Part shown: positions 6,523 to 13,841 of the stretch, piece by piece | Layout: every line of letters starts with the position of its first letter | Position numbering within the stretch: the first letter of the stretch is position 1 | From: an uncultured Cellvibrio sp. | Lineage (GTDB): Bacteria; Pseudomonadota; Gammaproteobacteria; Pseudomonadales; Cellvibrionaceae | Direction: 5' to 3' | DNA: 22,522 nucleotides | NCBI GenBank assembly: GCA_946482385.1 | Contig: CAMLRI010000002.1 | Span: forward strand, 1-22,522 | Made by a program: the position numbers and the translations under genes | The notes under the pieces: model-generated | Databases searched by the model: none | What the model was told of the DNA's origin: nothing | Seen by the model: only the letters and a program-made list of their open reading frames with translations

Positions 6523-6550
6523 GCCCCGCCGGGATGCCGGCGAGGCTTTG
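6511..6550 (-). terminator. Rho-independent terminator of cbrB
   Basis: Beginning 19 bases after the cbrB stop, the - strand forms a 14-bp stem (6550-6537 with 6532-6519, one G-U pair) with a CATC loop. It is followed by TTGTTTCT. It would separate cbrB mRNA from the independently promoted small RNA downstream. Confidence 0.75.
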
Positions 6551-6569
6551 TGTTTGCGGCTGCCCAGGT

Positions 6570-7970
6570 TTATTTAACGCTGGAAGCGCTTGATTTGCTG
6601 CGCGGTATACCCAGGCGCTGGCGACGCTCCCACAGGCATTTGCGGCTGACACCCAGTTTGCGCGCCAGCTCTGTCTCGCTCATGGTGTCCTGGTGTTCCA
6701 GGACAAAGCGCTGGAAGTAGTCTTCCAGGGATAGGTCTTCGCTGGTGCTGCGGCCGCTGTTGCGGTTGGCCAGGCGCGGGGTTTCCAGGATGGAGTCGCC
6801 GTCGTCTTCCAGGTGGTTAAGGTCCTGGTCTATGGAGAGCAGGTTAACACCAATTTCACTGCTGTCTTCACAGAGGATTACGGCGCGCTGCATGGCGTTT
6901 TCCAGCTCGCGCACGTTGCCCGGCCAGGTGTAACCCATGATGGCATCAATAGCCGCCGCCGAGAGTTTGAGCTGGGGTTTGCCGAACTGGCCGCAGTAGC
7001 GCTGCAGCAGGCTTTCGGCGATGTTGATGATGTCGCGGCCGCGCTCGCGCAGGGGTGGCAGCTCCAGCTGGACAACATTGAGGCGGAAGTAGAGGTCTTC
7101 GCGGAACTTGCCTTCTTTGGTTAGCTTGCGCAGATCGCGGTGGGTAGCGGCCACCAGGCGCACATCCACCTTGCGCGATTCTACCGAACCCAGGGGGCGC
7201 ACCTCGCCCTCTTGCAGTACCCGCAGCAGGCGGGCCTGGGCTTCCAGGGGCAGTTCGCCGATTTCGTCGAGGAACAGGGTGCCGCCGTCGGCGGCGGCCA
7301 CCAGGCCTTCGCGGTTGTTGGCGGCACCGGTAAAGGCACCTTTTTCGTAGCCGAACAGCTCGGATTCAATCAGTGTGTCGGGAATGGCGGCGCAGTTGAC
7401 CGAGATCATCAGGTGGTTGCTGCGCGAGCTTTCCTCGTGCAGGGCGCGGGCCACCAGCTCTTTGCCGGTGCCGGTTTCGCCGTGGATCAGTACGGTGGCG
7501 TTGGTGGGAGCGACCTTGTGGATGCGGTTGTAGAGATCCTGCATCACATCGCTGTTGCCGATAATACCGGCAATAGTGCTGCTGGCAGTTTGGCCGGCAA
7601 CGGCGCCCTTGTTGGCGGCCTTGGCCTTGCCGATCACCCGTTTGACGGCGGTGACCATTTCGTCGTGGTCGAAGGGCTTGGCGATGTAGTCCACCGCGCC
7701 CATGCGCATGGAGTCCACCGCGGAGCGCAGGCTGGCGTAGCTGGTCATGATCAGCACCGGGGTGTCGCCCGCCAGTTTGATCAGGTCGGTGCCCGGGGCG
7801 CCGGGCAGGCGCAGGTCGCTGATGATGAGGTCGAAATCCTTGAGGTTGTGCTTGCCCGTGGCTTCTTTGACCGAGGGGGCCTCGCTCACTTCGTACTGGT
7901 TGCGCTCCAATAGCTTGCGCAATGCGGTGCGGATAATGGTTTCGTCTTCAACAATCAGGATCTTACTCAT
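6570..7970 (-). CDS. cbrB: CbrB, NtrC-family sigma-54-dependent response regulator
   Basis: The 466-aa protein has a receiver domain (1-115) with phospho-acceptor D52, acidic E8/D9 and K98. The AAA+ sigma-54 activator domain (about 135-370) shows Walker A GETGTGKE (164-171), the sigma-54-contacting GAFTGA loop (211-216), Walker B TLFLDE (231-236), [11 protein letters not shown] (289-299) and [11 protein letters not shown] (349-359). A Fis-type helix-turn-helix ends the protein ([20 protein letters not shown], 434-453). The full set of motifs implies a working ATP-driven activator. In pseudomonads CbrB, phosphorylated by CbrA, turns on crcZ and carbon/nitrogen utilisation genes. The same logic is supported here by the sigma-54 promoter and paired sites directly downstream. 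It lies 110 bases after cbrA with no obvious terminator between them. Confidence 0.94.
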   Translation of the reverse strand: MSKILIVEDETIIRTALRKLLERNQYEVSEAPSVKEATGKHNLKDFDLIISDLRLPGAPGTDLIKLAGDTPVLIMTSYASLRSAVDSMRMGAVDYIAKPFDHDEMVTAVKRVIGKAKAANKGAVAGQTASSTIAGIIGNSDVMQDLYNRIHKVAPTNATVLIHGETGTGKELVARALHEESSRSNHLMISVNCAAIPDTLIESELFGYEKGAFTGAANNREGLVAAADGGTLFLDEIGELPLEAQARLLRVLQEGEVRPLGSVESRKVDVRLVAATHRDLRKLTKEGKFREDLYFRLNVVQLELPPLRERGRDIINIAESLLQRYCGQFGKPQLKLSAAAIDAIMGYTWPGNVRELENAMQRAVILCEDSSEIGVNLLSIDQDLNHLEDDGDSILETPRLANRNSGRSTSEDLSLEDYFQRFVLEHQDTMSETELARKLGVSRKCLWERRQRLGIPRSKSSASSVK

Positions 7971-8080
7971 AGCGGTCTGTCGTCTGGCTGATGGTGATTA
8001 CAGGCTACATCTCTGTTTTGGTAATAAAACGCGTTGGCAATACCAAGCGCTGGCGGAGTGCCTGGGCGCCCGCGTCTCTC

Positions 8081-11050
8081 CTATTCCTCTGACGGGAAAT
8101 CCATATGGCGCGGCAGGGTGAACTCAAACCTGGCGCCGCAATTTTTGACCGTATCGGCCGGGCTGATGATGTCCAGGTGGCCGCTGTGGTCTTCGATAAT
8201 ACTGTAAACCATGGCCAGGCCCAGGCCTGTGCCCTCGCCCGGTTCCTTGGTGGTAAAGAAGGGCTCGAGTATGCGCTCAACCAGCTCCGGTGGTATGCCG
8301 TGGCCTTCATCGGTAACAGAAACTGTTACTGAGTACTCATCTTCGTTACTTTCAAGCATAACACGCCCTTGATCCGGGCTGGCATCCCGGGCGTTAGATA
8401 AAAGATTTATAAAAACCTGAATGATGCGCTGTGCATCGCCATCCACCACGGCGCTTTTGGGGATGTCGTTACAGAAGAGCACCTGGTTTTTATCCTTTTG
8501 CAGCGATAGCAGTTGGATGGCCTCGTTGGCGCAGTCGCGCAGGGATACGGCTTCAAAATCGCTTTTGCTGGCGTGGCCGGCGTGGGAATAGCTCACCAGG
8601 GATTGCACTATGCGGCTGACCCGGTCGGTTTGGCTGAGGATCTGCTCGGCGGTGTCCAGCACGGCGCCCGGCTCCTCGGATTCATAGCGCAGGTTTTGCG
8701 CCAGGCAGGCGATGCCGGTGATGGGGTTGCCAATTTCGTGGGCGACCCCGGCGGCCAGGCGGCCCACCGAGGCGAGGCGCTCCGAGTGCACCAGTTCCTG
8801 TTCCAGCAGTTGGGTTTCGGTGACATCTTCCAGCAGCATCACCTGGTCGTAGGCTTCGGCGCTGACGGGGCCGGCGATATTGGCTTTGTGCAGGCTGATC
8901 CAGTGGGGGCGGCCGTCCAGTTCGATTTCGCGGCGGTAAAAGTGCGGCTCGCTGCTGCTGCTGAAGTCGATTAGCAGGCTGCACCAGGGTTCGGGGATGT
9001 CCTCCAGGTAGGAGCCGGTGACATCCTCGCTGGGGGTTTGGGTAAGTGCCGCCATGGCCTTGTTCCACATCAGGATTTCCATATCGCGGCCGAGGGAGCA
9101 AACCGCCAGGGGCAGCTCCTCCAGGGTTTTGCGGTGGTAGAGGCGCAGGTTGTTCAGCTCTGCCGCCATACCTGTCAGGCGGTCGCGGTACTGGTTGAGG
9201 CGGTTTTCAATCAGGTTGATGTCCACTGTGTCGCGGGCTTCGGCGATCTGGTGGGGGATGTACTTGTCCATGATCTCGCTGGCGACATGGATCCCCATGA
9301 GGCTGGAGAGGTTGCCTTCGATCTGGTCGCGCAGGCGGCGCAGGGCGTAGGGGCGGCGCTCGCTGATGCTCAGGCCCAGTTCTTTCAGGGCTATATCCAC
9401 TTCGCGGCTGGCGGTGACCTTGCCCAGGGGCTTGGCCAGGCGCACCTTGAACTCCGAGGCGGAGTGCACGTCCAGCGCCAGGCGCACCGGGTGGCTCAGC
9501 TCGTCGGCGGCGCAGAGGTCGGCGTTGTATTCCTCGTCTTCGGTCTGTTTGGTCAGCAGCGAAATCACCACAAAGCAAAGGCTGTTGATGCCCAGGGAGA
9601 GCAGGGTGATTTCCTCCCAGTAGTTGACCCCCAGGCGCAGCGGTTGCTCCAGCAGGGGCAGCTGCACATAGTCGATACCGGTGAGCATGGGAATCAGCAT
9701 GCCCACGGCCCAGATGGCGGTACCCAGGCCCAGGCCGGCGAGCAGGCCGCGACGGTTGCCCTTGCTCCAGAACACAATGGCAAAGGTGGCGGGCAGGAAC
9801 TGCAGGGTGGCGATAAAGGCGGTGAGCGCCAGGTTGGTGAGGCTGTAGCGGTTGTCCAGCAGCCAGTACACCAGATAGCCGCCGAGGAAGATGGCGGCGA
9901 TCAGCATCCGCCGCAGCCAGATCAGCTGGCTGTAGATGTCGTGGCGCGCGCGCAGTTTCAGGCTGGGCAGCAGCCAGTGGTTCATCACCATGGTGGCCAG
10001 GGCGAGGGAGATGATCACCATGGCGCCGGTGGAGGCCGAGAGGCCGCCGAGGAAGGCGAGCAGGGTCAGGCCGGGGGAATCGAAGAGTATGGGTACGCCC
10101 AGGGTGTAGTACTGGGGCGGCAGGGGTACGGCCAGTTCGGCGCCGGCCCAGAGGATGGGGAAAATCGGCAGCGCCATTAGCAACAGGAACAGGGGGAAGG
10201 CCCAGGTGACTGTGTGGGAGTTGCGCATCAGCGGGTTTTCCGCCAGGCCCAGGTGGAAAATGTGGGGCATGGTGACCGCCGTGGCGACAAACACCAGCAG
10301 CAGTGTGTGGGCGGAATCTGTGTGTATGGGGTTGTGCAGCAGGGCCAGGTTTTCCGGGTGCTCCAGCAGCCATTGGTCGAGCCCGTCCAGGCCGTCAAAC
10401 ACGCCAAACACGGCGACAAAGCCCACCGCGCAAAGGGCAAACACCTTGAGTAGGGATTCAAACGCCATGGCGGTGATCAGGCCGCGGTGCTGGTCGCGGT
10501 TGGCGCCGAAGGAAAGGGTAAAAAAGGCCAGGATCGAGCAGTAGCAAAGCGCCATCAAATCTTTAAAGGTGAGCCCTGTGCCCTCCAGCGGTAGGGTGGG
10601 GTTGCTGCTCACGGTGAGGATATGCATGGTGTCGGCAATGGCCTGAATTTGCAGCGCCATCAACGGCAAAATACCGCACAGCATACACAGGGTGGTCAGC
10701 GCGCCCACGGCGTTGCTGTGGTAGCGGAACACCAGCAAATCGGCCAGCGAGTGCACCTGGTGGCGGCGCGCCAGTTCCGCCAATGGCGCCAGGGCAACGG
10801 GGGCAAACAGGAAGAGCGCGCCTGTGCCCAGGTAGTAGGCCAGGGCGCCATAACCGTACTGGAAGGCTAGGTCGATCACCCCGTAAAAGGCCCAGGCGCT
10901 GGCAAAGATGCCAAGCGACAAAATATAGGTCACCGGGTGGGAGGTGATGCGGTCGGGAATCCAGCCGCGCTCGGTCACATAGGCGATGCCGAACAGCAAC
11001 AGCAGGTAGCAAATCCCGATCAGGGCAACTTGGCTTAGGTCAAAGGTCAT
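8081..11050 (-). CDS. cbrA: CbrA, sensor histidine kinase with an N-terminal transporter-like domain
   Basis: This 989-aa inner-membrane protein has a sodium:solute symporter-like N-terminus of about 12-13 hydrophobic segments (about 1-500). A cytosolic linker follows (about 510-640, the place of the STAC domain in such proteins), then a PAS-like domain (about 640-745), a HisKA domain and an HATPase. The H-box [16 protein letters not shown] puts the phospho-acceptor at H771. ATPase motifs are the N-box NLLSNARDA (882-890), DEGHGIP (914-920) and GTGLGLAMV (940-948). No receiver domain is attached. This is the Pseudomonas CbrA architecture; the transporter part has been linked to histidine uptake there, but the signal is not settled. 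The start gives [21 protein letters not shown] and lacks a clear Shine-Dalgarno. Coupling to cbrX (30 bases upstream) may be how it is translated. Confidence 0.94.
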   Translation of the reverse strand: MTFDLSQVALIGICYLLLLFGIAYVTERGWIPDRITSHPVTYILSLGIFASAWAFYGVIDLAFQYGYGALAYYLGTGALFLFAPVALAPLAELARRHQVHSLADLLVFRYHSNAVGALTTLCMLCGILPLMALQIQAIADTMHILTVSSNPTLPLEGTGLTFKDLMALCYCSILAFFTLSFGANRDQHRGLITAMAFESLLKVFALCAVGFVAVFGVFDGLDGLDQWLLEHPENLALLHNPIHTDSAHTLLLVFVATAVTMPHIFHLGLAENPLMRNSHTVTWAFPLFLLLMALPIFPILWAGAELAVPLPPQYYTLGVPILFDSPGLTLLAFLGGLSASTGAMVIISLALATMVMNHWLLPSLKLRARHDIYSQLIWLRRMLIAAIFLGGYLVYWLLDNRYSLTNLALTAFIATLQFLPATFAIVFWSKGNRRGLLAGLGLGTAIWAVGMLIPMLTGIDYVQLPLLEQPLRLGVNYWEEITLLSLGINSLCFVVISLLTKQTEDEEYNADLCAADELSHPVRLALDVHSASEFKVRLAKPLGKVTASREVDIALKELGLSISERRPYALRRLRDQIEGNLSSLMGIHVASEIMDKYIPHQIAEARDTVDINLIENRLNQYRDRLTGMAAELNNLRLYHRKTLEELPLAVCSLGRDMEILMWNKAMAALTQTPSEDVTGSYLEDIPEPWCSLLIDFSSSSEPHFYRREIELDGRPHWISLHKANIAGPVSAEAYDQVMLLEDVTETQLLEQELVHSERLASVGRLAAGVAHEIGNPITGIACLAQNLRYESEEPGAVLDTAEQILSQTDRVSRIVQSLVSYSHAGHASKSDFEAVSLRDCANEAIQLLSLQKDKNQVLFCNDIPKSAVVDGDAQRIIQVFINLLSNARDASPDQGRVMLESNEDEYSVTVSVTDEGHGIPPELVERILEPFFTTKEPGEGTGLGLAMVYSIIEDHSGHLDIISPADTVKNCGARFEFTLPRHMDFPSEE

Positions 11051-11080
11051 CTGGGAGGTGTATCAAAAAAGGCTAATAGG

Positions 11081-11263
11081 CTAATCCAGGTTGCGCGGGC
11101 GGTGGCGGCGCAGCTGCAGGCTAAAGGCGATGGCGATCACCAGCAGCCAGACAATATAGGGGCGATACCAGGAGCCCTCGGGATCTACGATCCAGTTAAA
11201 CACCGAGGGGGAGAAGATATAGGCGGCCAGCAGCAGCAAGATAACCAGGCGTTGGTTGTTCAT
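11081..11263 (-). CDS. cbrX: CbrX-like small membrane protein
   Basis: This 60-aa protein has two hydrophobic stretches (about 5-25, RLVILLLLAAYIFSPSVF; and about 37-52, PYIVWLLVIAIAFSLQL) separated by a polar loop DPEGSWYR. It ends in a basic tail RRHRPRNLD, so it is probably a two-pass inner-membrane protein. A small ORF called cbrX precedes cbrA in pseudomonads, where it is co-transcribed with cbrA. Position and size support the same name here, but I matched it by context and topology, not alignment. It lies 30 bases upstream of cbrA and about 40 bases after gluQ, and the ribosome binding site is weak (GGGAA). A role in CbrA translation or function is inference. Confidence 0.72.
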   Translation of the reverse strand: MNNQRLVILLLLAAYIFSPSVFNWIVDPEGSWYRPYIVWLLVIAIAFSLQLRRHRPRNLD

Positions 11264-11298
11264 GATTCTGTTCCCATGGGTGCGGGGATAAGCCCGGG

Positions 11299-11309
11299 TT
11301 GTTGTTATT
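11299..11309 (-). promoter_or_regulatory. A-rich AAnAAnAA motif ahead of cbrX
   Basis: The - strand reads AATAACAACAA here, 36-46 bases upstream of the cbrX ATG and overlapping the gluQ stop codon. It matches the Hfq/Crc-binding pattern. Crc/Hfq control of cbrA has been reported in Pseudomonas/Azotobacter, so a feedback site is plausible, but the distance from the start codon is larger than usual. Confidence 0.45.
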
Positions 11310-12240
11310 GTGGGTGATAAAACTGGCCGAGTCCCTGCACTCGGGCGGGCTGCCAGTGGGCCATGGCCCAGCTGAGCAGTTCGCTGACGCTGGAGTCATC
11401 CAGCCCGGCGGGGGGATTCTGCCCTAAAAAGTGTAATGCCTGCCACAGATTCTGCGCAGCGCGGCTATCCACCAGCGCCGGCGCCTGGTTTTGTTTGCTC
11501 AGTTTCTGGCCGTTGGCCTGCAGCGCCAGGGGCAGGTGGCCAAAGGCGGGCACCGGCGCGCCCAGCAGTTGGAAGAAGGCGATCTGGCGCCCGGTAACCT
11601 CCAGCAGGTCGGCGCCGCGGATGATGTGGCTGATGCCCTGGGCGATATCGTCCACCACCACCGCCAGCTGGTAGGCAAAAAAGCCGTCCCGGCGCTTGAG
11701 GATTTGGTCCCCCGCCGCACGCAAATCCTGTTGTTGCCCGCCCTGGAACAAGTCGCTAAAGGCAATGTGGCCGGGCAGGCTAAAGCCGGGGGGCAGGTCG
11801 TAGAGTTTCAGGCGCCAGGCGATGGTGGCATCGGGGGCGGGCGCCTGGTGGCGGCAGTGGCCGTCGTAGCTGCCGCCCAGGCTTTGCAGACGCTGGCGCG
11901 AACAGTCGCAGGCGTAAGCGAGATCGGCAGCGATGAGCGCCTCCAGCTGGGCCTGGTACAGGGGGAATCTGTGGCTTTGGTAAAGCACCTGGCCATCCCA
12001 GTGCAGGCCGTGGGCTTCCAGGCTGCGCAGTATGGCGGCGGCGGCGCCGGGCTGTTCCCGCGGCGGGTCCAGGTCTTCCATGCGCACCAGCCATTGCCCT
12101 TGCTGGGTTTTGGCGTGCAGGTAGCTGGCCAGGGCGGCCACCAGGGAGCCAAAGTGCAAAGGCCCGCTGGGGGATGGCGCAAAGCGCCCGATATAGGGGT
12201 GGCGATTGGCGGGTGGAGGTTGGAGCAGTAGGCCCGTCAT
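11305..12240 (-). CDS. gluQ: Glutamyl-Q tRNA(Asp) synthetase
   Basis: GluQ (YadB) activates glutamate and attaches it to queuosine in the anticodon of tRNA(Asp). The 311-aa protein resembles the catalytic half of glutamyl-tRNA synthetase without an anticodon-binding domain. Visible are GRFAPSPSGPLHFGSLVAALASY (18-40, the HIGH-type motif being LHFGS), a zinc site C111-x-C113...Y125...C129 (equivalent to Cys101, Cys103, Tyr115, Cys119 in E. coli), RRDGFFAYQLAVVVDD and the KMSKS-type motif KLSKQ (246-250). It lies between dksA and cbrX/cbrA; a dksA-gluQ pair is widespread in gammaproteobacteria and often co-transcribed. The dksA stop is 42 bases upstream. Confidence 0.95.
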   Translation of the reverse strand: MTGLLLQPPPANRHPYIGRFAPSPSGPLHFGSLVAALASYLHAKTQQGQWLVRMEDLDPPREQPGAAAAILRSLEAHGLHWDGQVLYQSHRFPLYQAQLEALIAADLAYACDCSRQRLQSLGGSYDGHCRHQAPAPDATIAWRLKLYDLPPGFSLPGHIAFSDLFQGGQQQDLRAAGDQILKRRDGFFAYQLAVVVDDIAQGISHIIRGADLLEVTGRQIAFFQLLGAPVPAFGHLPLALQANGQKLSKQNQAPALVDSRAAQNLWQALHFLGQNPPAGLDDSSVSELLSWAMAHWQPARVQGLGQFYHPQ

Positions 12241-12282
12241 GGCGGGAGGAGAGGCGGCAGCCGCGGCTGCCGCCGGGGCGGG

Positions 12283-12726
12283 TTAACCGCCGATTTGTTT
12301 CTCTTTGATTTCCGCCAGGGTTTTGCAGTCGACGCAAAGGGTGGCGGTGGGGCGGGCTTCCAGGCGGCGGATACCGATTTCCACGCCGCAGGCATCGCAG
12401 TAGCCGTAGTCGTCGTTTTCAATCAGCTCCAGGGTGGAGTCGATCTTCTTGATCAGCTTGCGCTCGCGGTCGCGGGTGCGCAGTTCCAGGCTGAATTCTT
12501 CCTCCTGGCTGGCGCGGTCGGCCGGGTCGGGGAAGTTGGCCGCTTCGTCTTTCATATGGCTAACGGTGCGATCCACTTCTTCCATCAGTTCTGAGCGCCA
12601 GTTGAGCAGCAGTTGACGGAAGTGCGCTTTTTGGTTGTCGTTCATGTATTCCTCGCCCTTTTTTTCCTCGTAGGGAACAAAGGGGCGCAGCGCGAAGGTT
12701 TCGGTAGAGGGAGTTTTTTTCGCCAT
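12283..12726 (-). CDS. dksA: DksA, RNA polymerase-binding transcription factor
   Basis: DksA acts with ppGpp on RNA polymerase to control rRNA, amino acid and virulence genes. I place the start at ATG 12726, giving 147 aa (MAKKTPSTETFALRPFVPYE) with GAGG just upstream. The frame is open 40 codons further, but that part has no DksA character. The coiled coil runs from about 30 to 105, with the acidic tip sequence DEAANFPDPADRASQEEEFS (60-79) carrying the conserved aspartates and alanine. A four-cysteine zinc finger follows (C110, C113, C131, C134), and the tail is AEIKEKQIGG. It is the classic zinc-binding form. It is likely the first gene of a dksA-gluQ transcript. Confidence 0.96.
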   Translation of the reverse strand: MAKKTPSTETFALRPFVPYEEKKGEEYMNDNQKAHFRQLLLNWRSELMEEVDRTVSHMKDEAANFPDPADRASQEEEFSLELRTRDRERKLIKKIDSTLELIENDDYGYCDACGVEIGIRRLEARPTATLCVDCKTLAEIKEKQIGG

Positions 12727-13010
12727 GTTAGCGCCTCGTTGGACTTCTTGTTGAACTTCCTGGATCACTGCCCGCCGGTTGCAATCGCCTGTGGCCGGGT
12801 GGCAATTGATCTGGCAGGGGCCGGGCAGAATTTGAAGGGGCAGCAAGCTATCAGATTCCCCCAGGCTGTGCCAGCACTTTTTGGCCGGCTTCAGGCATCC
12901 ACTAACTATAGCCGGGAATTGGGCAAAATCCCTTGCAGTTGCCCGCCGATAGGGGCAAAAAGCCCCCCTTTCATTGAATACTGGGCATGAGTACTGGGGG
13001 GAGATCAGCC

Positions 13011-13727
13011 ATGCATATTGAGCTACAGCCGGCGCAGTTGCTGCGCCGCTATAAGCGTTTTTTGGCGGACCTGCGCCTGCCCGACGGCCGCGAGCTGACC
13101 GCCCACTGCCCCAATACCGGCTCCATGAAAAACTGCCTGCTGCCCGACAGCCCCTGCTGGTACAGCGATAGCCACAGCCTGTCGCGCAAATACCCCTTAA
13201 CCCTGGAGCTGGTAACCACCCCCGGCGGCCATATCGCCTGCATTAACACCGGCCGCGCCAATGAGTTGGTGGCGGAGGCTTTGCAACTGGGGGCGATCCG
13301 CGAACTACAGGGCTATGGCGCGCTCAAGCGCGAGCAGGTTTACGGCGCCGAGAAATCCCGCATCGACTTTTTATTGCTGGATAACCCGCAGGATGGCCGC
13401 CCCTGCTATCTGGAAGTGAAAAACGTCACCCTGATGGAAGCGGAGGGCGAGGGGCTGTTTCCCGATGCGGTGAGCGAGCGGGGCAGCAAGCACCTGCGGG
13501 AATTGATGGCCATGCGCGAGCAGGGCGCCCGGGCGGTGCTGTTGTTTTGCGTCGCCCACAGCGGCATTCGCCAGGTGAGCCCCGCCGACCATATAGATGT
13601 TGCTTACGGCCAAACCCTGCGCGCGGCCGCTGCCGCCGGGGTGGAAGTGCTGGCCTACGGGGTGGAGATACAGCCGGCGCAGGGGCTGTTGCAATTAAAG
13701 CTACCCCTGCCGGTGGTGTTGGGCTAA
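13011..13727 (+). CDS. sfsA: SfsA, sugar fermentation stimulation protein (putative nuclease-like DNA-binding protein)
   Basis: The product is 238 aa when started at ATG 13011, which has GGGGAG at 12998-13003 with seven bases of spacing. An ATG at 12987 in the same frame lacks a site and adds eight unrelated residues. Family segments are RYKRFLADLRLPDGRELTAH, CPNTGSMKNCL, RKYPLTLELV, NTGRANELVAEA, the nuclease-fold core EKSRIDFLLLDN...CYLEVKNVTLM, and FPDAVSERGSKHLRELM. The D/E-x-K (EVK) motif resembles PD-(D/E)xK nucleases, but the physiological role of SfsA is unclear. It runs divergently from dksA and converges on the GH26 gene; sfsA next to dksA is common in gammaproteobacteria. The 284-base gap to dksA (12727-13010) must hold both promoters, but I see no clear consensus there. 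Confidence 0.95.
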   Translation: MHIELQPAQLLRRYKRFLADLRLPDGRELTAHCPNTGSMKNCLLPDSPCWYSDSHSLSRKYPLTLELVTTPGGHIACINTGRANELVAEALQLGAIRELQGYGALKREQVYGAEKSRIDFLLLDNPQDGRPCYLEVKNVTLMEAEGEGLFPDAVSERGSKHLRELMAMREQGARAVLLFCVAHSGIRQVSPADHIDVAYGQTLRAAAAAGVEVLAYGVEIQPAQGLLQLKLPLPVVLG

Positions 13728-13785
13728 GCCGGGTTGAGTTGCTTTAAGGCCTGGCTGGGTGCCAGCAATGAATAAACCCCAGGCG

Positions 13786-13810
13786 AAAAAAAGGGGTGCA
13801 CCAGCACCCC
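13786..13810 (-). terminator. Rho-independent terminator of the GH26-expansin gene
   Basis: A perfect 7-bp GC-rich stem (GGGGTGC at 13793-13799, GCACCCC at 13804-13810) with a 4-base loop is followed on the - strand by seven T (13792-13786). It begins about 32 bases after the GH26-expansin stop. On the + strand it is followed by A, so it does not serve sfsA well. Confidence 0.85.
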
Positions 13811-13841
13811 AAAAAGGAGAGTCGAGTTACAACCGCCACCG

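Noticed and set aside
7140..7913. Long + strand open frame (257 codons) opposite cbrB
   Set aside because: It is a mirror of the GC-rich third-position bias of cbrB, lacks family motifs and lies wholly antisense to a clear response regulator gene.
9038..10180. Long + strand open frame (380 codons) opposite cbrA
   Set aside because: Gly/Gln/Ala/His-rich low-complexity translation typical of antisense reading of a GC-rich gene; no domain is recognisable.
12727..12846. A 40-codon N-terminal extension of dksA
   Set aside because: The extension is unlike DksA, the start at 12726 has GAGG upstream and gives the normal family length of about 147 aa.
12987..13010. Earlier ATG for sfsA
   Set aside because: It lacks a ribosome binding site and the following ATG at 13011 has GGGGAG at good spacing and aligns with the usual SfsA N-terminus.
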